Assembly (NCBI RefSeq): GCF_001650635.1
Contig: NZ_LWQU01000174.1
Location: 1 to 64,000, forward strand
Direction: 5' to 3'
From: Magnetospirillum moscoviense
GTDB lineage: Bacteria > Pseudomonadota > Alphaproteobacteria > Rhodospirillales > Magnetospirillaceae
Length of the DNA stretch: 64,000 bases
Of the stretch, positions 26,485 through 34,391 are shown one piece after another. Position 1 is the stretch's first letter, and the number at the start of each line of letters is the position of its first letter. The notes below the pieces were generated by a model, which made no database searches, had not been told where the DNA came from, and saw only the letters and a program-made list of their open reading frames with translations. A program made the translations under genes and the position numbers.

Positions 26485-26491
26485 GGGGGCC

Positions 26492-26953
26492 TCATCCCTT
26501 GTCGCGCAGTACTCGCGCCTTGTCGCGGTTCCATTCCCGCTGCTTGATCGCCTCGCGCTTGTCGTGGGCCTTGCGGCCCTTGGCCAAGCCCAGCAGGACC
26601 TTGGCGATGCCGCGATCGGTGAAATGGATATCCAGCGGCACCAGGGTCATGCCTTCCTTGGCGATGGCGCCCGACAGCTTGCGCAGCTCGCGGCGATGCA
26701 ACAGCAGCTTGCGCGGGCGCCGGGTCTCGTGCGGGAAGGGCATCTTCGACTGGTATTCGGGGATATAGGCGTTGTACAGCCACAATTCAGCCCCGCCGGG
26801 GCCGGCATAGGCCTCGTTGATGTTGCCCTTGCCGGCGCGCAACGACTTGACCTCGGTGCCGACCAGCATGATGCCGGCCTCGACCGTGTCCACGATGGTA
26901 TATTCGTGGCGGGCCTTGCGGTTCTGGGCTGCGATGTGGGCGGGCAGGGACAT
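26492..26953 (-). CDS. smpB: SsrA-binding protein SmpB
   Basis: The 153-residue protein brings tmRNA to stalled ribosomes in trans-translation. The SmpB OB-fold pattern is clear: [62 protein letters not shown] and [21 protein letters not shown], ending in the basic tail that folds in the decoding centre. No tmRNA gene was seen in the window. It lies downstream of dapA (42 bases) and just upstream of the sulfite-oxidase-like gene. Confidence 0.97.
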   Translation of the reverse strand: MSLPAHIAAQNRKARHEYTIVDTVEAGIMLVGTEVKSLRAGKGNINEAYAGPGGAELWLYNAYIPEYQSKMPFPHETRRPRKLLLHRRELRKLSGAIAKEGMTLVPLDIHFTDRGIAKVLLGLAKGRKAHDKREAIKQREWNRDKARVLRDKG

Positions 26954-26995
26954 GGCGGGGTAGGCGGGGGCACAAGGCCCCCCGTCCTTTCAGTG

Positions 26996-27868
26996 TCAGA
27001 TCAGGCCGACCTGCTTCATGGCGGCGGATACCTTGGCGCGGGCCGCCTCGGTAGCCTCGACCATGGGCAGGCGGACGTCGGGCAGGGACTTGCCCAGCAG
27101 GCTGGCGGCGTACTTGACCGGGGCCGGGCTGGTTTCGCAGAACATGGCATCGTGCAGCGGCATCAGACGGTCGCGGATGGCGAAGCAGGTGGCGAGGTCA
27201 CCCTTCTGCCAGGCTTCGTGCATCTGGGCGCACAGCTTCGGCGCCACGTTCGAGCTGACCGAGATGCAGCCAACGCCGCCCTGGGCCAGGAAGGCGGTGG
27301 CGGTGGCGTCCTCGCCCGACAATTGGCAGAACTTTTCGCCAAGTGCTACGCGCATCTGCAGCGGCCGGGCCAGGTCGGCGGTGGCATCCTTGACGCCGAC
27401 GATCTGCGGGATCTTGGCCAGACGCTGGAAGGTCTCGACGGTGATGTTGACCACCGAGCGGCCGGGGATGTTGTAGACGATGATCGGCAGATCGACCGCC
27501 TTGGCGATGGCCTCGTAATGGCGGAACAGGCCTTCCTGGGTCGGCTTGTTGTAATAGGGCGCCACCACCAGCGCGGCGTCGGCGCCGGCCTGCTTGGCAT
27601 GACGGGTCAGGGCGATGGCTTCGTCGGTCGAGTTCGAGCCGGTGCCGGCAATCACCGGGACCTTGCCCTTGGCGACTTCCAGGCACAGTTCGACCACCCG
27701 CTTGTGTTCCTCGTGCGACAAGGTCGGCGATTCGCCGGTGGTGCCGCACGGAACGACGCCGTGGCTGCCTTCGGCGATCTGCCAGGCGACGAAGTCCTGG
27801 TACGCCTTCTCGTCCACGCTTCCATTGCGGAAGGGGGTGATGAGGGCGGTGATCGATCCCTTGAACAT
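26996..27868 (-). CDS. dapA: 4-Hydroxy-tetrahydrodipicolinate synthase
   Basis: The 290-residue class I aldolase condenses pyruvate with aspartate semialdehyde, the first committed step to diaminopimelate and lysine. The Schiff-base lysine is Lys160 ([11 protein letters not shown]) and the proton-relay Tyr is Tyr132 ([10 protein letters not shown]). [14 protein letters not shown] (42-55) forms the pyruvate-binding loop. Start ATG 27868 gives the normal family length; a TAGGGA stands upstream. An upstream in-frame extension lacks family similarity. It heads the minus-strand group dapA-smpB-sulfite-oxidase-like and is divergent from the lytic transglycosylase over a 138-base interval in which I see no recognisable regulatory site. 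Confidence 0.97.
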   Translation of the reverse strand: MFKGSITALITPFRNGSVDEKAYQDFVAWQIAEGSHGVVPCGTTGESPTLSHEEHKRVVELCLEVAKGKVPVIAGTGSNSTDEAIALTRHAKQAGADAALVVAPYYNKPTQEGLFRHYEAIAKAVDLPIIVYNIPGRSVVNITVETFQRLAKIPQIVGVKDATADLARPLQMRVALGEKFCQLSGEDATATAFLAQGGVGCISVSSNVAPKLCAQMHEAWQKGDLATCFAIRDRLMPLHDAMFCETSPAPVKYAASLLGKSLPDVRLPMVEATEAARAKVSAAMKQVGLI

Positions 27869-28006
27869 GGCCTTATCCCTAAAGATTTGGGTGATGCGTT
27901 TTGAACCGGCGACATTACAGGCAAGCCTTCCTTCGGGCAAGTGCCGCCATCTTGTCTTGCGTGCGACACCGGAGCTTCCCTAGAATGCCCGCCCGGGTCT
28001 TTACCG

Positions 28007-29986
28007 ATGGGAGCGGCGTTGAGGGGTTTCATCTATTCCGTGCTGATGGCGATGTTTGCGGTTTCGGCCATTTTGCCGGCCGCTGCCGGGGAAATCGCCG
28101 CCGCCGAGCGCCCGCTTTATCAGCAGGTCTTCGCCGCCGCCCGCAAGGACCATTTCGGCGAGGCCGAGCGGTTGGCCATGCAGTCGCACAACCGCCTGCT
28201 GGCCAAGCTGATCCGCTGGATGACCTATTCCAATCCGCGCTCTGGGGCCAGTTTCGAAGAGATTTCCTCGTTCGTCGAAACCTCGCCCGATTGGCCGCTG
28301 ATGGGTTCCATCGGCCGCCGGGCCGAGGAGGCCATCGGCCCGGCCACGCCGGCCGACCGGATCCTGGCCTGGTACCAGACCCGCGAGCCGGTGACATCCG
28401 ACGGCGCCATGGCGCTGGCCAAGGCGTTTCTGGGCAGCGGCCAGACTGAGCGGGCCGCAGCGCTCTTGCGCAAGACCTGGGTCGATGGCTCGTTCGGGGC
28501 GATGCAGGAACGCCAGTTCGTCAGCCAATATTCCGACTATCTGCAGCCCGACGATCATTGGCGACGCCTGGATCGCCTGTTGTGGGACAAGCAGGACGGC
28601 CCGGCCGGCAACATGCTGTTGAAGGTCGATGTCGGCCACCGCCAACTGGCCCAGGCCCGGCTCGCGCTCCAGAACACCAAGGCCAATCCCGAGCCGGCGA
28701 TCGCCGCCGTCCCCAAGGAATTGAAGAACGATCCCGGCCTGATTCTCGACCGTGTGCGCTGGCGCCGCCAGAAGGACATGGACGAGGACGCCATCGATCT
28801 GTTGAGCCATCCGTCCCGCAATCAGGTCCGCCCGGACCTGTGGTGGCAGGAACGTTCGATCCTGGCGCGCCGTGCCCTGCAGAAGGGGCTGATTTCCAGG
28901 GCCTATCAGGTCGCCGCCGATCACGGCCTGGATGCCAAGGCCAGTCAGTTCGCCGAGGCCGAGTTCCTGGCCGGCTGGATCGCGCTGCGCTTTCTCGACG
29001 ACCGTGAGACCGCCATGGGCCATTTCCAGCGCCTATGGGAGTCGGCGGTGACGCCGCTGAACCGCTCGCGCGCCGCCTATTGGGCCGGCCGCACCGCGGA
29101 AGCCCTGAAGGACGACCGTGCCGCGCGCGAATGGTACAGCCACGGGGCGCGCTATTTCACCGCTTATTACGGCCAGTTGTCGGCATCCAGGCTGGAAGAC
29201 CATCGCTGGCCGTTGCCGCCCGATCCGCAGCCAACCCCCGACGACCGCAAAAGGTTCGAATCCCGCGAGTTGGTGCGCGCCATCCGCATCATGACCGAGA
29301 TGGGCGAGCGCGAACATCTGCGCGCCTTCTTCATTCGCCTGAACGAAGTGGCGCAAAGCCCGGGGGAACGCACCCTGGTCGGACGGATGGCGCTGGATGG
29401 CGGGCGGAACGATCTGGCGGTCGCGGTGGCGCGCCGTGCCGATCGCGACAGCGTGTTCCTGGTCGATGCCGGCTGGCCGATGCCGGCGATCTCGGGCGAC
29501 GACAGCCCGGAACAGGCCCTGGTCCTGGCCCTGATCCGTCAGGAAAGCGGCTTCATCACCGACGCGCAGTCACCTGTAGGGGCGCGGGGATTGATGCAAT
29601 TGATGCCGGCGACCGCCAAGAAGGTGGCGCAATCCATCAAGATGGCCTTCCATCCCGGCCGATTGGACGACCCGGACTACAATGTCCGTCTGGGTCGGGC
29701 CTATCTGTCCGACATGATTTCCGATTTCGGCGGCTCCTATGTGCTGGCGCTGACCGCTTATAACGCCGGGCCATCCCGGGCCAGGCGCTGGATCAGGGAT
29801 TATGGCGACCCGCGCGAGGCCAATGTCGATGTGGTCGATTGGATCGAAATGATCCCGTTCACCGAAACCCGCGGCTATGTCCAGCGGGTGATGGAAAGCG
29901 TGTCGATCTATCGCCGCAAGTTGGGGCGCAACGACGGCATCTCGTTCGAGGACGATCTGAAACGCTGGGCGCGGCGGGCGGGATAG
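28007..29986 (+). CDS. slt: Soluble lytic murein transglycosylase (SLT, GH23)
   Basis: The roughly 659-residue periplasmic enzyme cleaves peptidoglycan between MurNAc and GlcNAc to form 1,6-anhydro ends. A hydrophobic signal sequence (FIYSVLMAMFAVSAILPAAA) leads a long helical superhelix of TPR-like repeats (about 40-470), as in Slt70. The catalytic domain begins LALIRQESGFITDAQSPVGA with catalytic Glu513, continues GLMQLMPATAKKVA, then LALTAYNAGPSRARRWIRDYG and FTETRGYVQRVMESVSIYRR. The ATG at 28007 and a TTG at 28019 preceded by GGGAG are both plausible starts; an ATG at 27941 would put 22 non-signal residues in front. The dnaE start follows after 6 bases. Confidence 0.92.
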   Translation: MGAALRGFIYSVLMAMFAVSAILPAAAGEIAAAERPLYQQVFAAARKDHFGEAERLAMQSHNRLLAKLIRWMTYSNPRSGASFEEISSFVETSPDWPLMGSIGRRAEEAIGPATPADRILAWYQTREPVTSDGAMALAKAFLGSGQTERAAALLRKTWVDGSFGAMQERQFVSQYSDYLQPDDHWRRLDRLLWDKQDGPAGNMLLKVDVGHRQLAQARLALQNTKANPEPAIAAVPKELKNDPGLILDRVRWRRQKDMDEDAIDLLSHPSRNQVRPDLWWQERSILARRALQKGLISRAYQVAADHGLDAKASQFAEAEFLAGWIALRFLDDRETAMGHFQRLWESAVTPLNRSRAAYWAGRTAEALKDDRAAREWYSHGARYFTAYYGQLSASRLEDHRWPLPPDPQPTPDDRKRFESRELVRAIRIMTEMGEREHLRAFFIRLNEVAQSPGERTLVGRMALDGGRNDLAVAVARRADRDSVFLVDAGWPMPAISGDDSPEQALVLALIRQESGFITDAQSPVGARGLMQLMPATAKKVAQSIKMAFHPGRLDDPDYNVRLGRAYLSDMISDFGGSYVLALTAYNAGPSRARRWIRDYGDPREANVDVVDWIEMIPFTETRGYVQRVMESVSIYRRKLGRNDGISFEDDLKRWARRAG

Positions 29987-29992
29987 GCCGTC

Positions 29993-32900
29993 ATGCCCAG
30001 CCACGCCGATTTCGTCCATCTCAGGGTCCACACCGCCTATTCGCTGTCGGAAGGCGCCATCAAGATCAAGCAGCTGACCAAGCTGTGCGAGAAGATGGCC
30101 ATGCCGGCGGTCGGCATCGCCGACACCGGCAATCTGTTCGGCGGGCTGGAATTCTCGACCTCGTGCGCCGATGCCGGCATCCAGCCGATCATCGGCTGTC
30201 AGGTGGCGGTGCGCCGCGACGATGGTGCGCCCTCGAAGGACGGGCGCAAGCCCAATCCCGATTGGCTGGTGCTGCTGTGCCAGAACGAGGCCGGCTATTC
30301 CAACCTGCTGAAACTGGTGTCCAAGGCCTATCTGGAAACCGATGCCGGGGAAACGCCGCAGGTGCGGCTTTTGGACCTCGAGGTCCATGCGGCCGGTCTT
30401 TTGGTGCTGACCGGGGCCGGCGGCGGCCCCGTCAACCGCCTGTTGACGGAAGGCCAAGCCGACAAGGCGGAAATCCTGCTGGCCCGCCTGGCCCAGGCCT
30501 TCCCCGGCCGCACCTATGTCGAGCTGCAGCGCCATGGCATCAATGCCCAGGACCGGGTCGAGCCGGCACTGGTCGAGCTGGCCTACAAGCATGGGCTGCC
30601 GTTGGTCGCCACCAACGAGCCGTTCTTCGCCGACCGCGCCATGTACGAAGCGCACGATGCCCTGATCTGCATCGCCGAGGGCGCCTATGTCGCCCAGGAA
30701 GAGCGCCGCCGCCTGACGCCCGAGCATTATTTCAAGAGCCCCGAGGAAATGCGGGCGCTGTTCGCCGATTTGCCGGAAGCTTGCGACAATACCCTGGTGG
30801 TGGCCAAGCGTTGCGCCTTCATGGTGTTCAAGCGCAAGCCGATCCTGCCGCCCTATCGCATGGACGGCCTGACCGAGGCCGAGGTCTTACGCAAGAAGTG
30901 CCTGGAAGGGTTGGAGGCCCGGCTGGAAAAGCACGTCTTCCAGCCCGGCATGACCGACGACGAGAAGGAGCACGCCGCCAAGCCCTATCGCGAGCGCATC
31001 GAGTACGAAATCGGCGTGATCGAGCAGATGGGCTTTCCCGGCTACTTCCTGATCGTGTCGGATTTCATTCAATGGTCGAAGGCGCACGATATTCCGGTCG
31101 GTCCGGGCCGTGGTTCGGGCGCCGGCTCGGCGGTGGCCTGGGCGCTGACCATCACCGATCTCGACCCATTGCGCTGGGGCTTGCTGTTCGAACGCTTCTT
31201 GAACCCCGAACGCGTGTCGATGCCCGACTTCGACATCGATTTCTGCCAGGACCGCCGCGAAGAGACCATTCGCTACGTTCAGGACAAATACGGCTACGCC
31301 CAGGTCGCCCAGATCATCACCTTCGGTAAGCTGCAGGCCCGCGCCGTGCTGCGCGACGTCGGCCGCGTGCTGCAGATGCCGTACGGACAGGTCGATCGCA
31401 TCTGCAAGCTGGTGCCCAACAATCCGGCCAATCCGGTGACCCTGGAACAGGCCTTGGAGGTCGAACCGCAGCTCAAGGAAGCGCGCGAGCGCGACGAGGC
31501 GGTCGGCCATTTGATCGATCTGGCGATGAAGCTGGAAGGGCTTTACCGCCATGCCTCGACCCACGCGGCCGGCGTGGTGATCGGCGACCGCTCGCTGGAC
31601 GAACTGGTGCCGCTTTACCGCGATCCCAGGTCCGACATGCCGGTGACCCAGTTCAACATGAAGTGGGTAGAGGCGGCCGGCCTGGTCAAGTTCGACTTCC
31701 TGGGCCTCAAGACCTTGTCGGTGATGATCACCGCGATCAAGCACATCAAGAAGGTCACCGGCACCGAGGTCGATTTGTCGGCATTGCCGCTGGACGACCA
31801 GCATTCCTACGAACTCTTGACCCGGGGCGACACCGCCGGCGTGTTCCAGCTGGAAAGTTCGGGCATGCGCGACGTGCTGCGCAAGATGCGCCCGAACCGG
31901 CTGGAAGATCTGATCGCGGTGGTGGCGCTTTACCGCCCCGGCCCGATGGACCAGATTCCGCGTTACATCGCCTGTAAGCACGGGCTGGAGCAGCCGGACT
32001 ACATGCATCCGTTGCTGGAGCCGATCTTGAAGGAAACCTTCGGGATCATGGTCTACCAGGAACAGGTGATGCAGATCGCCCAGGTGTTGTCAGGCTATTC
32101 CCTGGGCGGCGCCGATCTGTTGCGCCGCGCCATGGGCAAGAAGATCAAGGAAGAGATGGAGGCCCAGCGCAAGGCCTTCGTCGATGGCGCGGTGGCGCGC
32201 GGCGTCGATGGCGACCAGGCCTCGATGATCTTCGACAAGGTGGCGAAATTCGCCGAATACGGCTTCAACAAGTCGCACGCGGCGGCCTATGCCCTGATCG
32301 CCTATCAGACCGCCTGGCTAAAGGCCAACCATCCGGCCGAGTTCATGGCCGCGACCATGACCTACGAAATCAGCTCGACCGACAAGCTGAACGCCTTCCG
32401 CCAGGAACTCGACCGGCTGAAGATCAAGCTGCTGCCGCCCGACATCAACAAGTCGCGCGCCGATTTCTCGGTGGAAAAGCTGCCCGACGGCACCTTGGCG
32501 GTGCGCTATGCCCTGGCGGCCTTGAAGAATGTCGGCGAAGGCGCTTGCCGTTCCATCGCCGACGAACGCGACCGTGGCGGTCCCTACAAGGATCTGTTCG
32601 ATTTCGCCCGCAGGCTGGATACCAAACAGCTGAACCGCCGCCAGATGGAAAACATGGTCCGCGCCGGCGTGTTCGACAGCCTGGAAAAGAATCGTGGCAA
32701 GGTGTTCAAGAACGTCGAATCGCTGATGCGCTTCGCTGCGGCCGAGGCGGAAAGCCGCGGCTCGCAGCAGATGAGCCTGCTGGGCGGAAACGTCGCCCCG
32801 GCGCCCAAGCTGGAAAACGCCCCCGACTGGTCGCCGCACGAGAAACTAAGCCAGGAATTCGACGCCATCGGTTTCTATCTGTCGGCCCATCCGTTGGACG

Positions 32901-33457
32901 CCTTCGCCAAAAGCCTGAAGCGCCTGGGGGCCTTGAAGATCACCGAATTGCCGCGCCATCTGCAGGCCGGCGGCAAGGGCCGGGTGAAGCTGGCCGGCAA
33001 TCTGTTATCGAAGCAGGAACGCACGTCCGCCAAGGGCAGCCGCTACGCCTTCCTGACCCTGTCCGACGCCTCGGGCATGTTCGAGGTCACCTGCTTCTCG
33101 GAAGTCCTGAACACCACCCGCGAATTGCTGGAAGCCGGCGGGCCACTGCTGCTCGAGGTCGATGCCCGCCTCGAGGACGAACAATTGCGCCTGACCTGCC
33201 AGCGGATCGCCTCGCTGGACCAAGAGGCGGCCAAGGCCGCCGCCGGCCTGCGCATCACCATCCGCGACGAGGCGCCGCTTCCCGCCCTGGCCGGGCTGGT
33301 CGAAAAGGAAGCGCGCGGACGCAACCGCATCACCATCGTCTCGCAGATCGGCAACCGCGAGGTCGAAATCGGGCTGAAACAGACCATCCAGCTCAGCCCG
33401 GCCTTCATGGGCGCCCTACGCTCGGTGTCGGGCATCGTCGAGGTCGAGGAAATCTAA
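29993..33457 (+). CDS. dnaE: DNA polymerase III alpha subunit
   Basis: The 1154-residue replicative polymerase has an N-terminal PHP domain (FVHLRVHTAYSLSEGAIKI, about 6-25). The palm holds the catalytic pair Asp412/Asp414 in MPDFDIDF, preceded by GPGRGSGAGSAVAWAL. The finger region includes GVFQLESSGMRDVLRKMRPN and ALYRPGPMDQIPRYI. After FNKSHAAAYALIAYQTAWLK come helix-hairpin-helix and OB-fold parts (GRVKLAGNLLSKQERTSAKG) and a short C-terminal domain. MSLLGG near residue 925 resembles the internal clamp-binding motif. This is the DnaE1 type by length and intact C-terminus. It follows slt by 6 bases. Confidence 0.97.
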   Translation: MPSHADFVHLRVHTAYSLSEGAIKIKQLTKLCEKMAMPAVGIADTGNLFGGLEFSTSCADAGIQPIIGCQVAVRRDDGAPSKDGRKPNPDWLVLLCQNEAGYSNLLKLVSKAYLETDAGETPQVRLLDLEVHAAGLLVLTGAGGGPVNRLLTEGQADKAEILLARLAQAFPGRTYVELQRHGINAQDRVEPALVELAYKHGLPLVATNEPFFADRAMYEAHDALICIAEGAYVAQEERRRLTPEHYFKSPEEMRALFADLPEACDNTLVVAKRCAFMVFKRKPILPPYRMDGLTEAEVLRKKCLEGLEARLEKHVFQPGMTDDEKEHAAKPYRERIEYEIGVIEQMGFPGYFLIVSDFIQWSKAHDIPVGPGRGSGAGSAVAWALTITDLDPLRWGLLFERFLNPERVSMPDFDIDFCQDRREETIRYVQDKYGYAQVAQIITFGKLQARAVLRDVGRVLQMPYGQVDRICKLVPNNPANPVTLEQALEVEPQLKEARERDEAVGHLIDLAMKLEGLYRHASTHAAGVVIGDRSLDELVPLYRDPRSDMPVTQFNMKWVEAAGLVKFDFLGLKTLSVMITAIKHIKKVTGTEVDLSALPLDDQHSYELLTRGDTAGVFQLESSGMRDVLRKMRPNRLEDLIAVVALYRPGPMDQIPRYIACKHGLEQPDYMHPLLEPILKETFGIMVYQEQVMQIAQVLSGYSLGGADLLRRAMGKKIKEEMEAQRKAFVDGAVARGVDGDQASMIFDKVAKFAEYGFNKSHAAAYALIAYQTAWLKANHPAEFMAATMTYEISSTDKLNAFRQELDRLKIKLLPPDINKSRADFSVEKLPDGTLAVRYALAALKNVGEGACRSIADERDRGGPYKDLFDFARRLDTKQLNRRQMENMVRAGVFDSLEKNRGKVFKNVESLMRFAAAEAESRGSQQMSLLGGNVAPAPKLENAPDWSPHEKLSQEFDAIGFYLSAHPLDAFAKSLKRLGALKITELPRHLQAGGKGRVKLAGNLLSKQERTSAKGSRYAFLTLSDASGMFEVTCFSEVLNTTRELLEAGGPLLLEVDARLEDEQLRLTCQRIASLDQEAAKAAAGLRITIRDEAPLPALAGLVEKEARGRNRITIVSQIGNREVEIGLKQTIQLSPAFMGALRSVSGIVEVEEI

Positions 33458-33469
33458 GTTTGTCTGTAC

Positions 33470-33484
33470 GGCCCGTGCCGGGCC
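33470..33484 (+). terminator. Short hairpin after dnaE
   Basis: GGCCCG (33470-33475) and CGGGCC (33479-33484) form a six-pair GC stem with a three-base loop, 13 bases after the dnaE stop. A competing stem (GCCCGC at 33482 onward with GCGGGC ending near 33504, followed by TT) overlaps it. No long T run is present, so this is a possible intrinsic or Rho-assisted terminator for the dnaE transcript. Confidence 0.4.
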
Positions 33485-33520
33485 CGCTCACACGCCGCGC
33501 GGGCTTGGCGCATGTTCCGC

Positions 33521-33535
33521 TCTGACCGGGTCAGA
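33521..33535. terminator. Inverted repeat between convergent dnaE and Anbu genes
   Basis: TCTGACC (33521-33527) and GGTCAGA (33529-33535) are perfect inverted copies around one base. The repeat sits 12 bases beyond the 3' end of the Anbu-like gene and 63 bases beyond dnaE. In a convergent interval the likeliest use is bidirectional transcription termination, although a one-base loop makes it look more like a protein-binding palindrome. Confidence 0.35.
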
Positions 33536-33547
33536 CCGGGAAATGCG

Positions 33548-34282
33548 CTAAATTTCCCACGGCGGGTCGGGCAGGCGCTGGAACAATTCGCGGATGCCCT
33601 TGCCCCAATGGGTGCGCAGATCCTCGAAATAGGAATCGTGGTCGCGCACCACCTGATGGGTGGCGACCTTGAAGGTGTCCTTGCGATAGACCAACAGATC
33701 AATCGGCAGGCCGACCGTCATGTTCGAGCGGATGGTCGAATCCAGCGATACCAGGGCGCATTTGGCGGCACTGGTCAGGTCGGTCTTGGTGTTGACCATG
33801 CGGTCGATGATCGGCTTGCCGTATTTGGTTTCGCCGATCTGGAAGTAGGGGGTCTCGGGCGTCGCCTCGATGAAGTTGCCGGCGGCGTAGATCATGAACA
33901 GGCGCGGTTCCTCGCCCTTGATCTGGCCACCCAGGATCAACGAGATGGTGAAATCGACGCCGGCTTCCTTCAGGGCCTTGCCGTCATGGTGATAGACCTG
34001 ACGCACCGCCTGGCCGACCAGCCGGGCGGCGTGCTGCAAGGAATCGACGTTCAACATGCTGTGGTCGGTGGCGTCGGCGCGGACATTCTGTTCCAGGATC
34101 GCCACCACCGCCTGGGTGATCGCCAGGTTGCCGGCGCTCAGCAGCACGATCAGGCGGTCGTCGTCCTTTTGCCACACCCGCATCTTGCGATAGGTCGAAA
34201 TGTGGTCGACACCGGCATTGGTCCGCGAGTCGGACGCCAGAACCAGGCCCTCGTCCAAGGCCATCGCCAAACAATAGGTCAT
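33548..34282 (-). CDS. Anbu-type proteasome-like peptidase
   Basis: The 244-residue protein is of the Ntn-hydrolase proteasome superfamily, in the Anbu (ancestral beta-subunit) group. It begins MTYCLAMALDEGLVLASDSRTNAG: after Met removal Thr2 would be the nucleophile. Downstream segments such as FTISLILGGQIKGEEPRLFMIYAAGN and PYFQIGETKYGKPIIDRMVN are Anbu-like. Its exact substrate is unknown. Anbu genes often sit with an alpha-E/ATP-grasp/transglutaminase cluster; none of these is nearby, so here the gene stands alone between dnaE and putA. It is divergent from putA over 109 bases. Confidence 0.9.
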   Translation of the reverse strand: MTYCLAMALDEGLVLASDSRTNAGVDHISTYRKMRVWQKDDDRLIVLLSAGNLAITQAVVAILEQNVRADATDHSMLNVDSLQHAARLVGQAVRQVYHHDGKALKEAGVDFTISLILGGQIKGEEPRLFMIYAAGNFIEATPETPYFQIGETKYGKPIIDRMVNTKTDLTSAAKCALVSLDSTIRSNMTVGLPIDLLVYRKDTFKVATHQVVRDHDSYFEDLRTHWGKGIRELFQRLPDPPWEI

Positions 34283-34391
34283 CTTCGGTCACTCTCCCCC
34301 GTATGAAACCGTATTCTTGATGCAAGCGGCATGCCCGCCGCCCCTTGAACGACAGGGATTGGTATCGCACATCCGAAGAAAGGGGGAAACC

